From positions 225,938-289,937 of the forward strand of contig NZ_SNYN01000001.1 of assembly GCF_004363075.1 (NCBI RefSeq): a stretch of DNA of 64,000 nucleotides, written 5' to 3'. Origin of the DNA: Actinorugispora endophytica (GTDB lineage: Bacteria; Actinomycetota; Actinomycetes; Streptosporangiales; Streptosporangiaceae). The stretch's first letter is position 1, and each line of letters opens with the position of its first letter. The notes under the pieces were generated by a model. It had not been told where the DNA came from. It saw only the letters and a program-made list of their open reading frames with translations, and did not search any database. This document shows, piece by piece, positions 7,967-16,229 of this stretch. A program made the translations under genes and the position numbers.

Positions 7967-9223
7967 CTACTGGACGCGGCCGTAGGCCGTGCGGATCTGC
8001 TGGAAGGCGGTGTAGTTGGCGATCACGTCGATCTTGGTGATGTCGGGCTGCTCGCTCTTGAGCCTGCCGATGACCTGGTCGACCCGGTCCACCACCTCGA
8101 AGGGAACCTCGTCGGTCTCCAGGCGCAGCGCCAGGTCGGTGCGGCGCTCGCCCATCACGAACACGCGCCGCCCGCGCAGCACCGTGTAGTCCACGTCCCA
8201 CAGCCAGGAGGTGTCCTTGCCGTCGGGGATCTGCGCGTTCACCGAGAGGATGACCGGCACGCGCGGCGGGTCCAGGACGGCGAACGACTCCAGCCACCCG
8301 GCCGGGTTCTTGGACAGCAGCAGCCGCACCTCGACCCCGCTGGTGACGATGGAGGTGTAGCGCCCGGCCACCGACTCGATCTCGCGCAGCCGCGGCAGCG
8401 CCTGCTCGGGGTGGATCCCGTAGGCGGCGGCCGTGGCCAGCGCGATCACGCCGTTGGCGCGGTTGGCGTCACCGGGGAGGTGCAGCTGGAGCCTGAACTC
8501 CTGGCCGTTGGGGTCGGTGACGGTGTCGGTCGCGTTGTTCACCGCCCACGTGGTGTCGGGCCTGCGCAGCCCGCACTCGGGGCACTCCCAGTGGGGGTCG
8601 GGATCGCGCTTGAGGTGGCCGCCGCACTCGGGGCAGCACCACGAGTCCTCCTTCCACCGCTGTCCCGCCGAGACCCAGGTGGCGTTCCGGGCGCCGAGCC
8701 CGGCCCAGGCCACCAGGGGGTCGTCGGCGTTGGCGATCACGTGCGTGTCGCTCATGGCCAGGGCGTCGCGCCACTTCTTGGCGAGCAGGTTGATCTCGGA
8801 GGCGCGGTCCATCTGGTCCCGGCTCAGGTTCATCAGCACCACGACGGCGGGAGCGGTCTCCCTGAGCACCTGCGGAAGGTACTTCTCGTCGGTCTCCAGC
8901 ACGCCGTTGCGCGCGTTGGGCCTGTTGGAGAGCGCGGTGATGTGGCCGGTCGGCATGTTCGCGCCGTGCTCGTTGGTGGCGATCTCGCCGAGCTGGCGCA
9001 GCGCCGAGGCGATCAGCCTGGTCGTCGTGGTCTTTCCGTTGGTCGCGCTGACCAGCGTGAGCCGACGGCCGCGGGCGAGCTTGGAAAGCAGGTCCGGTTC
9101 GACCTTGAGTGCGATGCGCCCCCCGATGACCGAGCCGTCCCCGCGCCCGGTGGCCCGGGACAACGAGGCCGCGCCCTTGCCCAGCGCGGCGGCCAGCTGG
9201 GCACGCAAGGGAAGTTCGCTCAT
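7967..9223 (-). CDS. murT: Lipid II isoglutaminyl synthase, ligase subunit MurT
   Basis: Mur-ligase-family ATPase that amidates the D-Glu carboxylate of lipid II together with GatD. The 418-residue product has the Mur ATP-binding motif SATNGKTTTTR, a central Mur domain, the MurT-specific four-Cys zinc ribbon (CCPECGG ... CPECG) inserted in that domain, and a C-terminal DUF1727 domain with the DVIANYTAF segment. Start ATG at 9223 gives MSELPLRAQ; an upstream in-frame start at 9235 would add four residues. Cytoplasmic, acting at the membrane on lipid II. No antibiotic-resistance role can be read from sequence. Confidence 0.95.
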   Translation of the reverse strand: MSELPLRAQLAAALGKGAASLSRATGRGDGSVIGGRIALKVEPDLLSKLARGRRLTLVSATNGKTTTTRLIASALRQLGEIATNEHGANMPTGHITALSNRPNARNGVLETDEKYLPQVLRETAPAVVVLMNLSRDQMDRASEINLLAKKWRDALAMSDTHVIANADDPLVAWAGLGARNATWVSAGQRWKEDSWCCPECGGHLKRDPDPHWECPECGLRRPDTTWAVNNATDTVTDPNGQEFRLQLHLPGDANRANGVIALATAAAYGIHPEQALPRLREIESVAGRYTSIVTSGVEVRLLLSKNPAGWLESFAVLDPPRVPVILSVNAQIPDGKDTSWLWDVDYTVLRGRRVFVMGERRTDLALRLETDEVPFEVVDRVDQVIGRLKSEQPDITKIDVIANYTAFQQIRTAYGRVQ

Positions 9224-9410
9224 TGATCCCCACAAGATTCGATGAAAGAAGTACGATGCGCCTTCGCGACAGGCGGCGGACCCAGCCTATTCCCCGCCGC
9301 CGCGCGCCGGATCCGCGCAGCGGGCGGAGCACGCCTTCTTCACACGTCCGAAACGACCGGTCGGCATCCGGACCGCGCGGCCGGGCGCGTCCACGGGTGT
9401 CCGGCGGGGG

Positions 9411-11324
9411 TCAGCCCCGCCAGTCCAGGCGCTCGGGCGGGGGGCCGATGTTGGCGGGCGGCTCCTCCTCGGGCCGGACGATCCGCTCGGGGGCCGGGTC
9501 GCCGACGGGGGTCAGGGTGGCGGTGGCCAGGGTGAGGATGCCCGGGTTGGCGTCGGCGACCACGGGTCCTCCCGACGGGGCGGGCAGGACCATGGCGGTG
9601 GGCGGCAGCTGCTGGAGGCCGTAGGTGTCCAGTCGGCGGTCGGTGAGCCGGTCCGTCCCGTCGTCGTCCACCGGGTCGTCGTTCTCGGCGGCGTGCGCCG
9701 TCGCCCTGCCCCAGGCGGTGGCCGAGCGGATGTGCCGGACGAGGTCGAGCGGGGCGATCGACCTGGCGGTGTAGCGGACCGGGACCGCCGCCGTCACGCT
9801 CTCGGCGGTGTCCGTGACGTAGCCGTCCGCGGCGCTCTCGTCCAGCGCGGTGCCGACGACCTCGGTGAGGCGGTGCACCCGGCCCCGGCTGCCGGCGCCG
9901 AGGAACGCGGCGGTCGCGGCCGCCGACCCGGCGCCGGGCTGGCGCATGACGACGGGCAGGGTCCCGTCGGCGCCCAGCCACGACAGGGCGTTCCCGTCCG
10001 TCTCCCGGTACATCAGGACCAGCCCGACCGACACCCTCTCAGCGGCGTGGACCAGGCGCTCCACCGCCCAGCCGGGCAGCGTGTCGGCCCCGCACAGCAC
10101 GATCGTGCGCGCCCACGGCCTGCCCGTCCCGCCCCTGCGCGCCCGCAGGTCCAGGAGCTCGCTGAGCGAGTCGAGGGTGTAGGTGCCGTAGGCGCGCCCG
10201 GCGAACTCCCCGGTGGAGCGGTCGGTGGCGATGATCTTGACCTGCGCGTAGGGCTCCTGCTCAGCGCGGCTGCCCAGTCCTTCGAAGGGGGTGAGCGCGC
10301 GCTGCAGGTCCGGCGCCCGCTCCATGGCCGCCGTGTCCCCGGTGAACGCCGCGCGCAGCTCCTTGCGCTCGTACTCGGACAGCAGCGCCAGGGCGGGGTC
10401 GTCCCGGGTGTCGGCCGCGCCGGGCAGGCCGAGCATGCCCAGGGCCGCGGTGACGCGCATGATCGCGGTGTCCTCGCCGAGGACGTCGAAGACCTTGACC
10501 AGGATGGTGCGGTCGGCCTCGATGTCGGCCCTGGGGTCGATGGCCAGGACCGTGGAGGCGAGGATGTCCGCCCGGTGCGCGGCGTCGAGGTCGCTGCCCA
10601 GCTTCATCCGGGGCAGGTCCGCGGGGAGCACCCACACCCTGGGGATCAGGCCGCAGCGCTGGACGAGCGAGACGAACTCCCCGGCCGCGGCGCGGCCCGA
10701 CAGGTCCACGACGGTGAGGTCTCCGCCGTCGCGGAGCCGGGCGGCCCCGATCGTGGTGAGGAGGGCGGACCAGCCCACGTTCGCGCCGCCCGTGACCACG
10801 ACCCGGCCGGTGCCCGGAGGGACCTCGACCGCGTGCCAGCGGGGCTGTGCCTCGTAGGCGCGTCTGCGGGTCTGCCACTCGGTGTACTCGGCGGCGTGCG
10901 CCTCCTGCCGCTCGCGCAGGAGGCGTCGCTTCTCCTCGAGTTCGAGGGCGCGCCTGTCCCGCTCGTCGGCGAGCCGGTCCCCCACCGCCTGGCGGCTCTG
11001 CATGAGCGCGACGACCACCGGAAGCGCCACGGCCAGGCAGGCCACCCACCCGGTGGCGGCGAGGAAGAACGGCATCGCCCCGAGCATGGCCAGCAGCACC
11101 AGGACCGTGCCGATCGCGACGAGCGCGAGGAGCACGAACAGCAGCGGGCGGTTGATGTCGGCCTCGGAGCGGCGCTGGGCCGCCACCCATTCGGCGCTGA
11201 CGTCACTGTGCTCCTCGGGGGCGGGGCGGCGCGGCGGCGGCCCCGGCGACGGTACGAGCACTTCGTGCCGCCAACCGAGCAGGGTCTTCTCCGAACGCCT
11301 TCGAACCGGTCGAACCTCGGACAC
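9411..11324 (-). CDS. Membrane protein with coiled coil and degenerate P-loop domain, unknown function
   Basis: I do not recognise a named family. The 637-residue product has a roughly 55-residue cytoplasmic N-terminus, two adjacent membrane segments (about residues 60-82 and 85-107), a charged helical stretch rich in Arg/Glu likely to form a coiled coil (about 115-155), and a large cytoplasmic region. That region contains GGANVGWSALLTT, which looks like a P-loop whose GK(T/S) has become GWS, and a later hydrophobic strand ending in CGAD. The overall pattern recalls FtsK/TraG-like membrane ATPases that lost catalysis. GTG start at 11324 has GGGAGG nine bases upstream. A repeat cluster at 11371-11432 precedes it. 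Confidence 0.7.
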   Translation of the reverse strand: MSEVRPVRRRSEKTLLGWRHEVLVPSPGPPPRRPAPEEHSDVSAEWVAAQRRSEADINRPLLFVLLALVAIGTVLVLLAMLGAMPFFLAATGWVACLAVALPVVVALMQSRQAVGDRLADERDRRALELEEKRRLLRERQEAHAAEYTEWQTRRRAYEAQPRWHAVEVPPGTGRVVVTGGANVGWSALLTTIGAARLRDGGDLTVVDLSGRAAAGEFVSLVQRCGLIPRVWVLPADLPRMKLGSDLDAAHRADILASTVLAIDPRADIEADRTILVKVFDVLGEDTAIMRVTAALGMLGLPGAADTRDDPALALLSEYERKELRAAFTGDTAAMERAPDLQRALTPFEGLGSRAEQEPYAQVKIIATDRSTGEFAGRAYGTYTLDSLSELLDLRARRGGTGRPWARTIVLCGADTLPGWAVERLVHAAERVSVGLVLMYRETDGNALSWLGADGTLPVVMRQPGAGSAAATAAFLGAGSRGRVHRLTEVVGTALDESAADGYVTDTAESVTAAVPVRYTARSIAPLDLVRHIRSATAWGRATAHAAENDDPVDDDGTDRLTDRRLDTYGLQQLPPTAMVLPAPSGGPVVADANPGILTLATATLTPVGDPAPERIVRPEEEPPANIGPPPERLDWRG

Positions 11325-11370
11325 CGCTCAGCACCTCCCACCCGGTCGCGACCAGACGGACCGGAGCAGC

Positions 11371-11432
11371 TTTCGCGTGACACGTGCGATTGTTGTCGGA
11401 CTGTGGCCATGGTGTCACGCGCTCACGCGAAA
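11371..11432. promoter_or_regulatory. Cluster of three CGCGTGA half-sites (putative operator)
   Basis: TTTCGCGTGACAC at 11371-11383 is repeated in inverse orientation as GTGTCACGCG (11412-11421) and TCACGCGAAA (11423-11432). The outer pair form a perfect 10-base inverted repeat, and the first and middle pair another. The cluster lies just upstream of the leftward membrane-protein gene and after the sigma-factor stop, so it probably binds a regulator of the membrane-protein gene. Confidence 0.45.
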
Positions 11433-11491
11433 TAAAGAGGAAGAGAACCGCGCCGGGGTTTCGCCTTCCCGAAGGTCTCGGCTTCTCGGGG

Positions 11492-13006
11492 TCAGCCCGG
11501 TTCCACGGGGCAGCTCCGGCGGGAGGCCGTTCCGCCGCCGCTCGCGGTCGATCCGTCCGGGGAGCTCGCCGTGACCGACCAGGTGACCTCGGTGTCCAGC
11601 GGGAGGCCCTCGGCGACGGCGTGCCAGCTGCCCGGTGCGCCGTCCGATGCCATGGCGACCTGCCGGGAGCCGAAGGCGCCGCTGACGGTCAGGGTCGCGG
11701 CGGACGCCTCCCCCTCGGTCAGCGCCGAGACCGCCAGGGTCCACGCCTCGGGGCAGCCGGGCCCGGTGACGTCCTGCCCGCTGGCCGAGGCCACGGCCAG
11801 CGGGACGGCCGGGGGCGCCGCGGTGCCGTCCGTCGGCTCCTCCTCGTCCTGGTCCGCCTGCTCCTCCTGGGCGGCCTGCTCGTCCTGGGGCGGCTCGGGG
11901 GCGGACGCCGGACCCGCCTCCTCGTTCCCGGTGGCGGCCGCCTCCCCGCTCCCGGCCCCGGCCGTGGGCCCGGGTTCCGGGGAGGTCTCCGCCGGTTCGG
12001 GCTCGACCGGCTCCAGCGAGACGACCGGGACCACCTCCACCTCCCCGTCTCCCAGCTCCGCGGCGAGCAGCGGCAGCGCCATCCAGCCCGACACGACCAG
12101 GACCACGATCCCGGCGGCCAGTGCCAGCACGGACGGCAGCCGCGCCGCCGGGCCGGTCCCGGCCTCGGTCTGGTCGGGGAACCCGTCGGGGCGGTAGGGG
12201 CCGGCCCGGTCCGCGAACTCGGCGTGGTGGTAGACCAGGTCCGGATCGAAGGCGTTGGCCAGCAGCTGGTCGTGCAGGAAGGCCGGGGCCGCCGCGACGG
12301 GCAGCACGCCCAGCAGCGACGCGGGCGCCGCCAGCACCGCGCGGCTGCGCTCGCAGTCCCCGCACGACGACATGTGGCGGTTGACCCGCTTGCGCCACAG
12401 CGGGGTGAACTCGCCGTTCCAGCCCTCGAGGAGGGCCCGCAGCCTCTCGCAGTCCCGGCCCCGGGTCCGGGCCACCAGCAGCGCGCCCAGGGCGCGCTCG
12501 AACTGCGCCCGCGCGGTGGACGCCACCGCGTTGGCCTGCTTGACGCCGACGCCGAGCACCGCGGCCAGCCCGGGGCCGTCGAGCTGGTGCCGCAGGGTCA
12601 GGTGGATGACCTCGTACTCGCGCGGGTTGAGCCCGTCCATCACCTCGTGCACGAGGGCGCGCAGCTCCCGGCGGTGGATGCCGGTCTCCGGGGGGTCCAG
12701 GGACTCGTCGTTCATGTCCGTCGCCTCGTCCAGCGGGGCGAACCGGCCGCGACGGCGCAGGACCCGGTGGCACTGGGAGCGGGCGATGGCGTACAGCCAG
12801 GGCCGCAGGGCGTCGGGGTCGCGCAGCTGGGCGATCCGTTCGCGGGCGATCAGGAAGGCGTCGTGCACCGCGTCGGCGGCCGCCTCCGGATCGCCGAGCA
12901 GCCGCAGGCAGTAGTCGTACAAGCGATCGGCGTACGCGCGGTACGCCTCGCTCAGCCCTTCCCTCTCGCCCGCGGCGATCGCGTGCACGATGTCTGCGTC
13001 ACGCAT
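11492..13006 (-). CDS. ECF sigma factor fused to zinc-binding anti-sigma-like and membrane-anchored extracytoplasmic domain
   Basis: The 504-residue product reads as one chain. Residues about 8-170 are an ECF sigma factor: region 2 (YADRLYDYCLRLLGDPEAAADAVHDAF, RPWLYAIARSQ) and region 4 (LNPREYEVIHLTLRHQLDGPGLAAVLGV). Then comes RHMSSCGDCERSR, the HxxxCxxC signature of zinc-binding anti-sigma domains, one membrane helix (about residue 300-320), an acidic Pro/Glu linker and a beta-rich C-terminal domain with two Cys. Fused sigma/anti-sigma/TM proteins are known among actinobacterial ECF groups such as ECF52, so this is probably a membrane-tethered sigma factor. TAGGCT ends six bases before the ATG, so the gene may be leaderless. 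Confidence 0.88.
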   Translation of the reverse strand: MRDADIVHAIAAGEREGLSEAYRAYADRLYDYCLRLLGDPEAAADAVHDAFLIARERIAQLRDPDALRPWLYAIARSQCHRVLRRRGRFAPLDEATDMNDESLDPPETGIHRRELRALVHEVMDGLNPREYEVIHLTLRHQLDGPGLAAVLGVGVKQANAVASTARAQFERALGALLVARTRGRDCERLRALLEGWNGEFTPLWRKRVNRHMSSCGDCERSRAVLAAPASLLGVLPVAAAPAFLHDQLLANAFDPDLVYHHAEFADRAGPYRPDGFPDQTEAGTGPAARLPSVLALAAGIVVLVVSGWMALPLLAAELGDGEVEVVPVVSLEPVEPEPAETSPEPGPTAGAGSGEAAATGNEEAGPASAPEPPQDEQAAQEEQADQDEEEPTDGTAAPPAVPLAVASASGQDVTGPGCPEAWTLAVSALTEGEASAATLTVSGAFGSRQVAMASDGAPGSWHAVAEGLPLDTEVTWSVTASSPDGSTASGGGTASRRSCPVEPG

Positions 13007-13012
13007 GGCCAG

Positions 13013-13018
13013 AGCCTA
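13013..13018 (-). promoter_or_regulatory. Putative leaderless -10 box for the sigma factor
   Basis: On the reverse strand TAGGCT ends six bases before the ATG at 13006, and no Shine-Dalgarno sequence lies between. The same arrangement precedes several other genes of this window. Confidence 0.4.
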
Positions 13019-13133
13019 GCCTCGCTGTCGTTTCAGGCACAGTCCCGCAATTGTCGCAGCGCGGTCGCGGAAACGGATCCCCAATTTCCGCGATCGCGCG
13101 TCGTTTCGGCGCAGCAGACCGGTTCGGGGCGGC

Positions 13134-13967
13134 TCAGGCGAGGGGGTCCCCTCCCCGCTGCTCGCGGCGGCGGGCCAGCAGCAGCCCTCCTCCGCCGACC
13201 GCGACGAGCACCGCGCCCGCGCCCGCGAGCAGCGCCAGGCCCGGACCGGTCACCGGGAGGCCGGGCCCGCCCTCGTGGGCCGGGGGTGTGCCGGGCTCGT
13301 CCCCGGGCGTGTCGCCGGGCTCGTCCCCGGGGGCGTCATCGGGGCGGCAGTCGTCGGAGACGTGGGTGAGCGGGCAGTCGGGCGAGGGGTTCACGGAGTC
13401 GTCGGGGCACTCCCCCGGCTCGCACGGTCCCGGGTCGCCGGGATCGCCGGGACCGCCGGGGTCGTCGCCGTCCGGGAGGCAGTACACGTGGTCGTTCTTG
13501 AGGTAGCAGCCGTCCTCGTCCACCTCCTGGGGGTGCTCCTCGCCCGGGCAGTACACCCACCCGTAGTCGCCGTTGTAGACGAAGCACCCGCTGTCGAGCT
13601 CGGTCCACTCGTCCTCGGGGCCGCAGGGGTCCTCGACGGTGCAGCCGTCCAGCGGCGGCTCCTCCCCGGGGTCCTCCGGTCCGCAGACGTCGACCGGGCA
13701 GGGCAGCACGAAGTCCTCGTCGCCGGCCGGGTCGGGGTCCGGGTCGGGGTCCGGGTCCGGGGTGGCGGGCGTGGTCCCCAGGTCGGGTCCGGCGGGCGGG
13801 TCCAGCCGGACCGGCGCGGACGGCTCGGCCTCGACGAGCGGACCGCCGTCCACCCGGCCGACGTCGGAGTCGGCCGCGGCGGGCGCGGCCAGGACCAGCG
13901 CGGTGAGCCCGGCGCCGAGCGTCAGGGCCCCGGCGCTCAGCGCCCGTCGGGCTAGGGAAGAGAACAT
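13134..13967 (-). CDS. Sortase-anchored Asp/Pro-rich surface protein (LPVTG motif)
   Basis: The 277-residue product has an N-terminal signal peptide (RRALSAGALTLGAGLTALVL, cut near APAAADS), a long acidic Pro/Asp/Gly region that includes a (DP)n tract, about ten Cys residues in pairs (PCPVDVCG, GCTVEDPCG, GCFVYNG, VYCPG, GCYLKN, VYCLP), and a cell-wall sorting signal: LPVTG, a hydrophobic stretch and a final RRREQR tail. It should be covalently attached to peptidoglycan by a sortase. ATG at 13967 has GAAGGAG seven bases upstream. The gene follows the leftward ECF sigma factor region upstream and is separated from it by 127 bases. Binding partner unknown. Confidence 0.85.
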   Translation of the reverse strand: MFSSLARRALSAGALTLGAGLTALVLAAPAAADSDVGRVDGGPLVEAEPSAPVRLDPPAGPDLGTTPATPDPDPDPDPDPAGDEDFVLPCPVDVCGPEDPGEEPPLDGCTVEDPCGPEDEWTELDSGCFVYNGDYGWVYCPGEEHPQEVDEDGCYLKNDHVYCLPDGDDPGGPGDPGDPGPCEPGECPDDSVNPSPDCPLTHVSDDCRPDDAPGDEPGDTPGDEPGTPPAHEGGPGLPVTGPGLALLAGAGAVLVAVGGGGLLLARRREQRGGDPLA

Positions 13968-14058
13968 GATCGCGACTCCTTCGGTGTCGGTGCTTTCTCG
14001 CGCGTGCACCGGTAAGAGCCGCGACCCTCCCCGAGGACAACGGTTTTCCCGGGTTTTT

Positions 14059-14505
14059 TCAGCGGAGTCTCCCGAGGGCGCGGCGCAGGGTGTGGAGGGC
14101 GCGGTGGAGTCGGGTGGGGCGGGTCTTGCGGGCGTAGTAGGCGGGGGTGGCGTGGGCGGGCCAGTGCTGGCCGGGGCGGTGGGTTCCGGCGGCGATGGCG
14201 CGCAGGCGGGCGATGGAGTCGGCGCGTTCGCGGTTCGCGGGGAAGTCCTCGCGGGTGGGGGTGCGGCCGGTGACGGGGTGCGGGGCGAGCGGGTCGCGCA
14301 GGCGGGGCCAGGGCAGCGGCCGCGGCGTCCGGGCGGGCGCCGGGGTCGCGGCCGGAGCAGGGACGGGGGCCGGAGGCGGGGTCCAGCCCATGGCGATCTC
14401 GGGGCGGCGGACGGCGAGGAGCCGGATGAGCGAGGCCAGTTCGGCGTCCTGCGCGGCGTCCCGGTCGGTGACCAGGAGGTCGCGGTGGGTGGTGGTCATG
14501 GTCAT
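14059..14505 (-). CDS. Hypothetical Pro/Arg-rich protein of the WhiJ-type cluster
   Basis: The 148-residue product begins MTMTTTHRDLLVTDRDAAQD, has a Pro/Ala-rich middle and an Arg-rich basic C-terminus (RLHRALHTLRRALGRLR). No domain is recognised. The start ATG is preceded by GAGAGGAA, and codon third positions are strongly GC, which supports coding. It lies immediately downstream of the RsbW-like ATPase gene on the same strand with a 174-base gap. It is probably an accessory member of the neighbouring regulatory locus, but no function can be given. Confidence 0.6.
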   Translation of the reverse strand: MTMTTTHRDLLVTDRDAAQDAELASLIRLLAVRRPEIAMGWTPPPAPVPAPAATPAPARTPRPLPWPRLRDPLAPHPVTGRTPTREDFPANRERADSIARLRAIAAGTHRPGQHWPAHATPAYYARKTRPTRLHRALHTLRRALGRLR

Positions 14506-14679
14506 GGGTGTGTTCCTCTCTCGTGCGGGTGTGCGGGGGCCGGGTGAGGGCCGGGAAGGTTCAAGGGGCGGGGGCGAGCGGGCGCGGACGGCTTACGGCC
14601 CGGGCGGGCCCGCGTGGAGGCTCGCCCCCGGAGAAGGGATGTGCGGTCCCCTCGGGTGCTGCGGGTGCTGCGGGTGCGG

Positions 14680-15141
14680 TCAGGAGTGGGGGAAGGCCGG
14701 GGGCGGGGGCTCGAAGAGCGCCCACACGGCGTGCCCGCCCTCCTCGGTCACCCAGTACCCCCAGTCGTCGGTGACCTCGGCGACCAGGCCCAGCCCCCGG
14801 AAGGCGCAGGCGTCCGGATCGGACGCCACCACGCGCGGCGCCAGCGGCCGCCGGGTGCCCGGACTCGGGCGCGGACCGCCGTCGGCGACCGACAGGAACA
14901 CCAGCCCGGTGCGCAGCGCCGACACGCTGACGGCGACCTTGCCGCCGTCGCCGCTGCGCGTGTGCCGGCAGGCGTTGCCGAACAGCTCCGACACCACCAG
15001 CTCGGCCTCGTCCACCACCCGGGAGAAGGAGGCCAGCACGGCCCGGGTCCGATGACGGACCTCCCGGCACCACACCGGCTCGCCCGGATACTCCCAGAAC
15101 TCCGACACGGCCGTCAGACGACCGAACCGGTGCCCGGCCAT
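14680..15141 (-). CDS. RsbW-like ATP-binding protein (HATPase_c_2)
   Basis: The 153-residue product is a GHKL-fold ATP-binding protein like anti-sigma kinases RsbW/SpoIIAB. The N-box is VSELFGNACRHTRSG (usually VSELVTNAVRHT) and a G1-like motif is VADGGPRPS; the later G2-box is altered to RGLGLVAEVTDDWG. Such proteins accompany WhiJ/DUF397 regulators throughout actinomycetes, as in the abaA-type loci. The ATG at 15141 overlaps the stop of a 29-residue upstream ORF (TGATG), suggesting translational coupling; a GTG one codon earlier is also possible. Kinase activity versus mere ATP binding cannot be told from sequence. Confidence 0.85.
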   Translation of the reverse strand: MAGHRFGRLTAVSEFWEYPGEPVWCREVRHRTRAVLASFSRVVDEAELVVSELFGNACRHTRSGDGGKVAVSVSALRTGLVFLSVADGGPRPSPGTRRPLAPRVVASDPDACAFRGLGLVAEVTDDWGYWVTEEGGHAVWALFEPPPPAFPHS

Positions 15142-15230
15142 CACACGACCGCCCTCAGCACAGCGACGCGGACCCGCTCAGCCAGGTCGAACAGGACCTG
15201 GGAGTCGGGAGGGGGGTTGTTCACGGACAT
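15141..15230 (-). CDS. 29-residue ORF translationally coupled to the RsbW-like gene
   Basis: The product starts MSVNNPPPDSQVLFDLAERV and ends VRVAVLRAVV, an amphipathic helix after a Pro-rich start. A strong ribosome-binding site, GCAGGAGG, lies eight bases before the ATG at 15230, and the stop overlaps the next start as TGATG. The quality of this site and the coupling argue for real translation. It could be a functional microprotein or a leader that sets ATPase translation; no family is recognised. Confidence 0.6.
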   Translation of the reverse strand: MSVNNPPPDSQVLFDLAERVRVAVLRAVV

Positions 15231-15254
15231 GGGGAAACCTCCTGCAAAACCCTT

Positions 15255-15342
15255 CCCCTAGCCAAGAGATAGGGGTATCCGGTATTGCCTTCAACACTAT
15301 GACGGGTAACTCTAGAGATCAAGATAATTTCTAGGGTTACCC
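15255..15342. promoter_or_regulatory. Divergent promoter region with two inverted repeats
   Basis: This AT-richer stretch lies between the 29-residue ORF and the divergent XRE regulator. CCCCTA (15255-15260) pairs with TAGGGG (15270-15275). GGGTAACTCTAGAGA (from 15304) pairs with TTTCTAGGGTTACCC (to 15342), with 13 of 15 positions complementary. The latter sits just upstream of the regulator start and is a good candidate for its own operator. Confidence 0.5.
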
Positions 15343-15365
15343 GGATTTTCCTGAAGGGAGATAGG

Positions 15366-16229
15366 GTGATTCGCATGAAACGGAGCTACAGCCCTACTGT
15401 CCGGCGACGTCGGATCTCTGCTCAACTACGGAAGTTCCGCAAGCAGGAGGGCCTATCGGCAGCGGCAGCAGGGGAGAAGCTGGGGTGGGCGCAACAGAAG
15501 GTCTCGAAGATCGAGAGCGGCGAGCAGAAGAGGATTCCACCAGCGGAGCTTGACGCGCTTCTTGACATCTACAAGGTCACAGACCCACAAGTTCGAGACG
15601 CCCTCCATGAGTGCGCACGGCTTGCGAAACAGCGTGGGTGGTGGACGAAGTACAAGGAGGCATTTCCCGGCGGCCTGCCAGACTTCGAGAGCGAAGCGTC
15701 GGTGATTCGGTCCTACGAGGCCCAAGTCATCCCAGGGTTACTGCAAACCCCTGACTATGCGGAAGCAGTGTTCCGCGCTTACAAGCTCCGCGAGGATGCG
15801 GAGATCAAACGACTGGTTGAAGCACGCATGGAGCGGCAGCACATTCTCAATCAGGTTGGCCCGCCTGACTTCACGGCTGTCATCGACGAGGCAGCACTGC
15901 ATCGACTGGTCGGGTCGGAGGAGGTGATGCGCATGCAGTTGCGCCACCTGACTCATATGGCGGCCCGGCACAACATCGACATCTATGTGCTGCCTTACAG
16001 AGCAGGCGCACATGCCGCAACCAGCGGAAGCTTCACGATCATGGACTTTCCGGACCCAATGGACACCAGTGTCGTTTACGTGGAAACCCCAACCTCTACC
16101 CTGTACCTCGAAGAGGACGAGGAAGTCCGGGAGTTCAACACCATGATCAGCCGTGCCCAGTCTGCGGCGCTGAGCCCCACCTTGTCCCTGAAACTTGTCG
16201 AAGAGACCATCACGTCCCTAGAAGAGTGA
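15366..16229 (+). CDS. WhiJ-type helix-turn-helix regulator (XRE HTH plus DUF5753)
   Basis: The 287-residue product has an N-terminal XRE helix-turn-helix (LRKFRKQEGLSAAAAGEKLGW then QQKVSKIESG) and a C-terminal DUF5753 ligand/partner domain (YEAQVIPGLLQTPDYAEA, VIDEAALHR, GSFTIMDFPD). This architecture is that of WhiJ and its many paralogues, which work with a DUF397 protein and an RsbW-like ATPase to control development or secondary metabolism. GTG at 15366 is used because GAAGGGAG lies five to six bases upstream; ATG at 15375 is too far. The gene is distinctly less GC-rich than its neighbours, with many A/T third positions, hinting at recent acquisition. Confidence 0.92.
   Translation: MIRMKRSYSPTVRRRRISAQLRKFRKQEGLSAAAAGEKLGWAQQKVSKIESGEQKRIPPAELDALLDIYKVTDPQVRDALHECARLAKQRGWWTKYKEAFPGGLPDFESEASVIRSYEAQVIPGLLQTPDYAEAVFRAYKLREDAEIKRLVEARMERQHILNQVGPPDFTAVIDEAALHRLVGSEEVMRMQLRHLTHMAARHNIDIYVLPYRAGAHAATSGSFTIMDFPDPMDTSVVYVETPTSTLYLEEDEEVREFNTMISRAQSAALSPTLSLKLVEETITSLEE

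Noticed and set aside
11384-13369. 661-codon forward open frame opposite the sigma factor
   Set aside because: Antisense to the ECF sigma factor with intact region 2 and 4; the product is Arg/Gly-rich without any motif.
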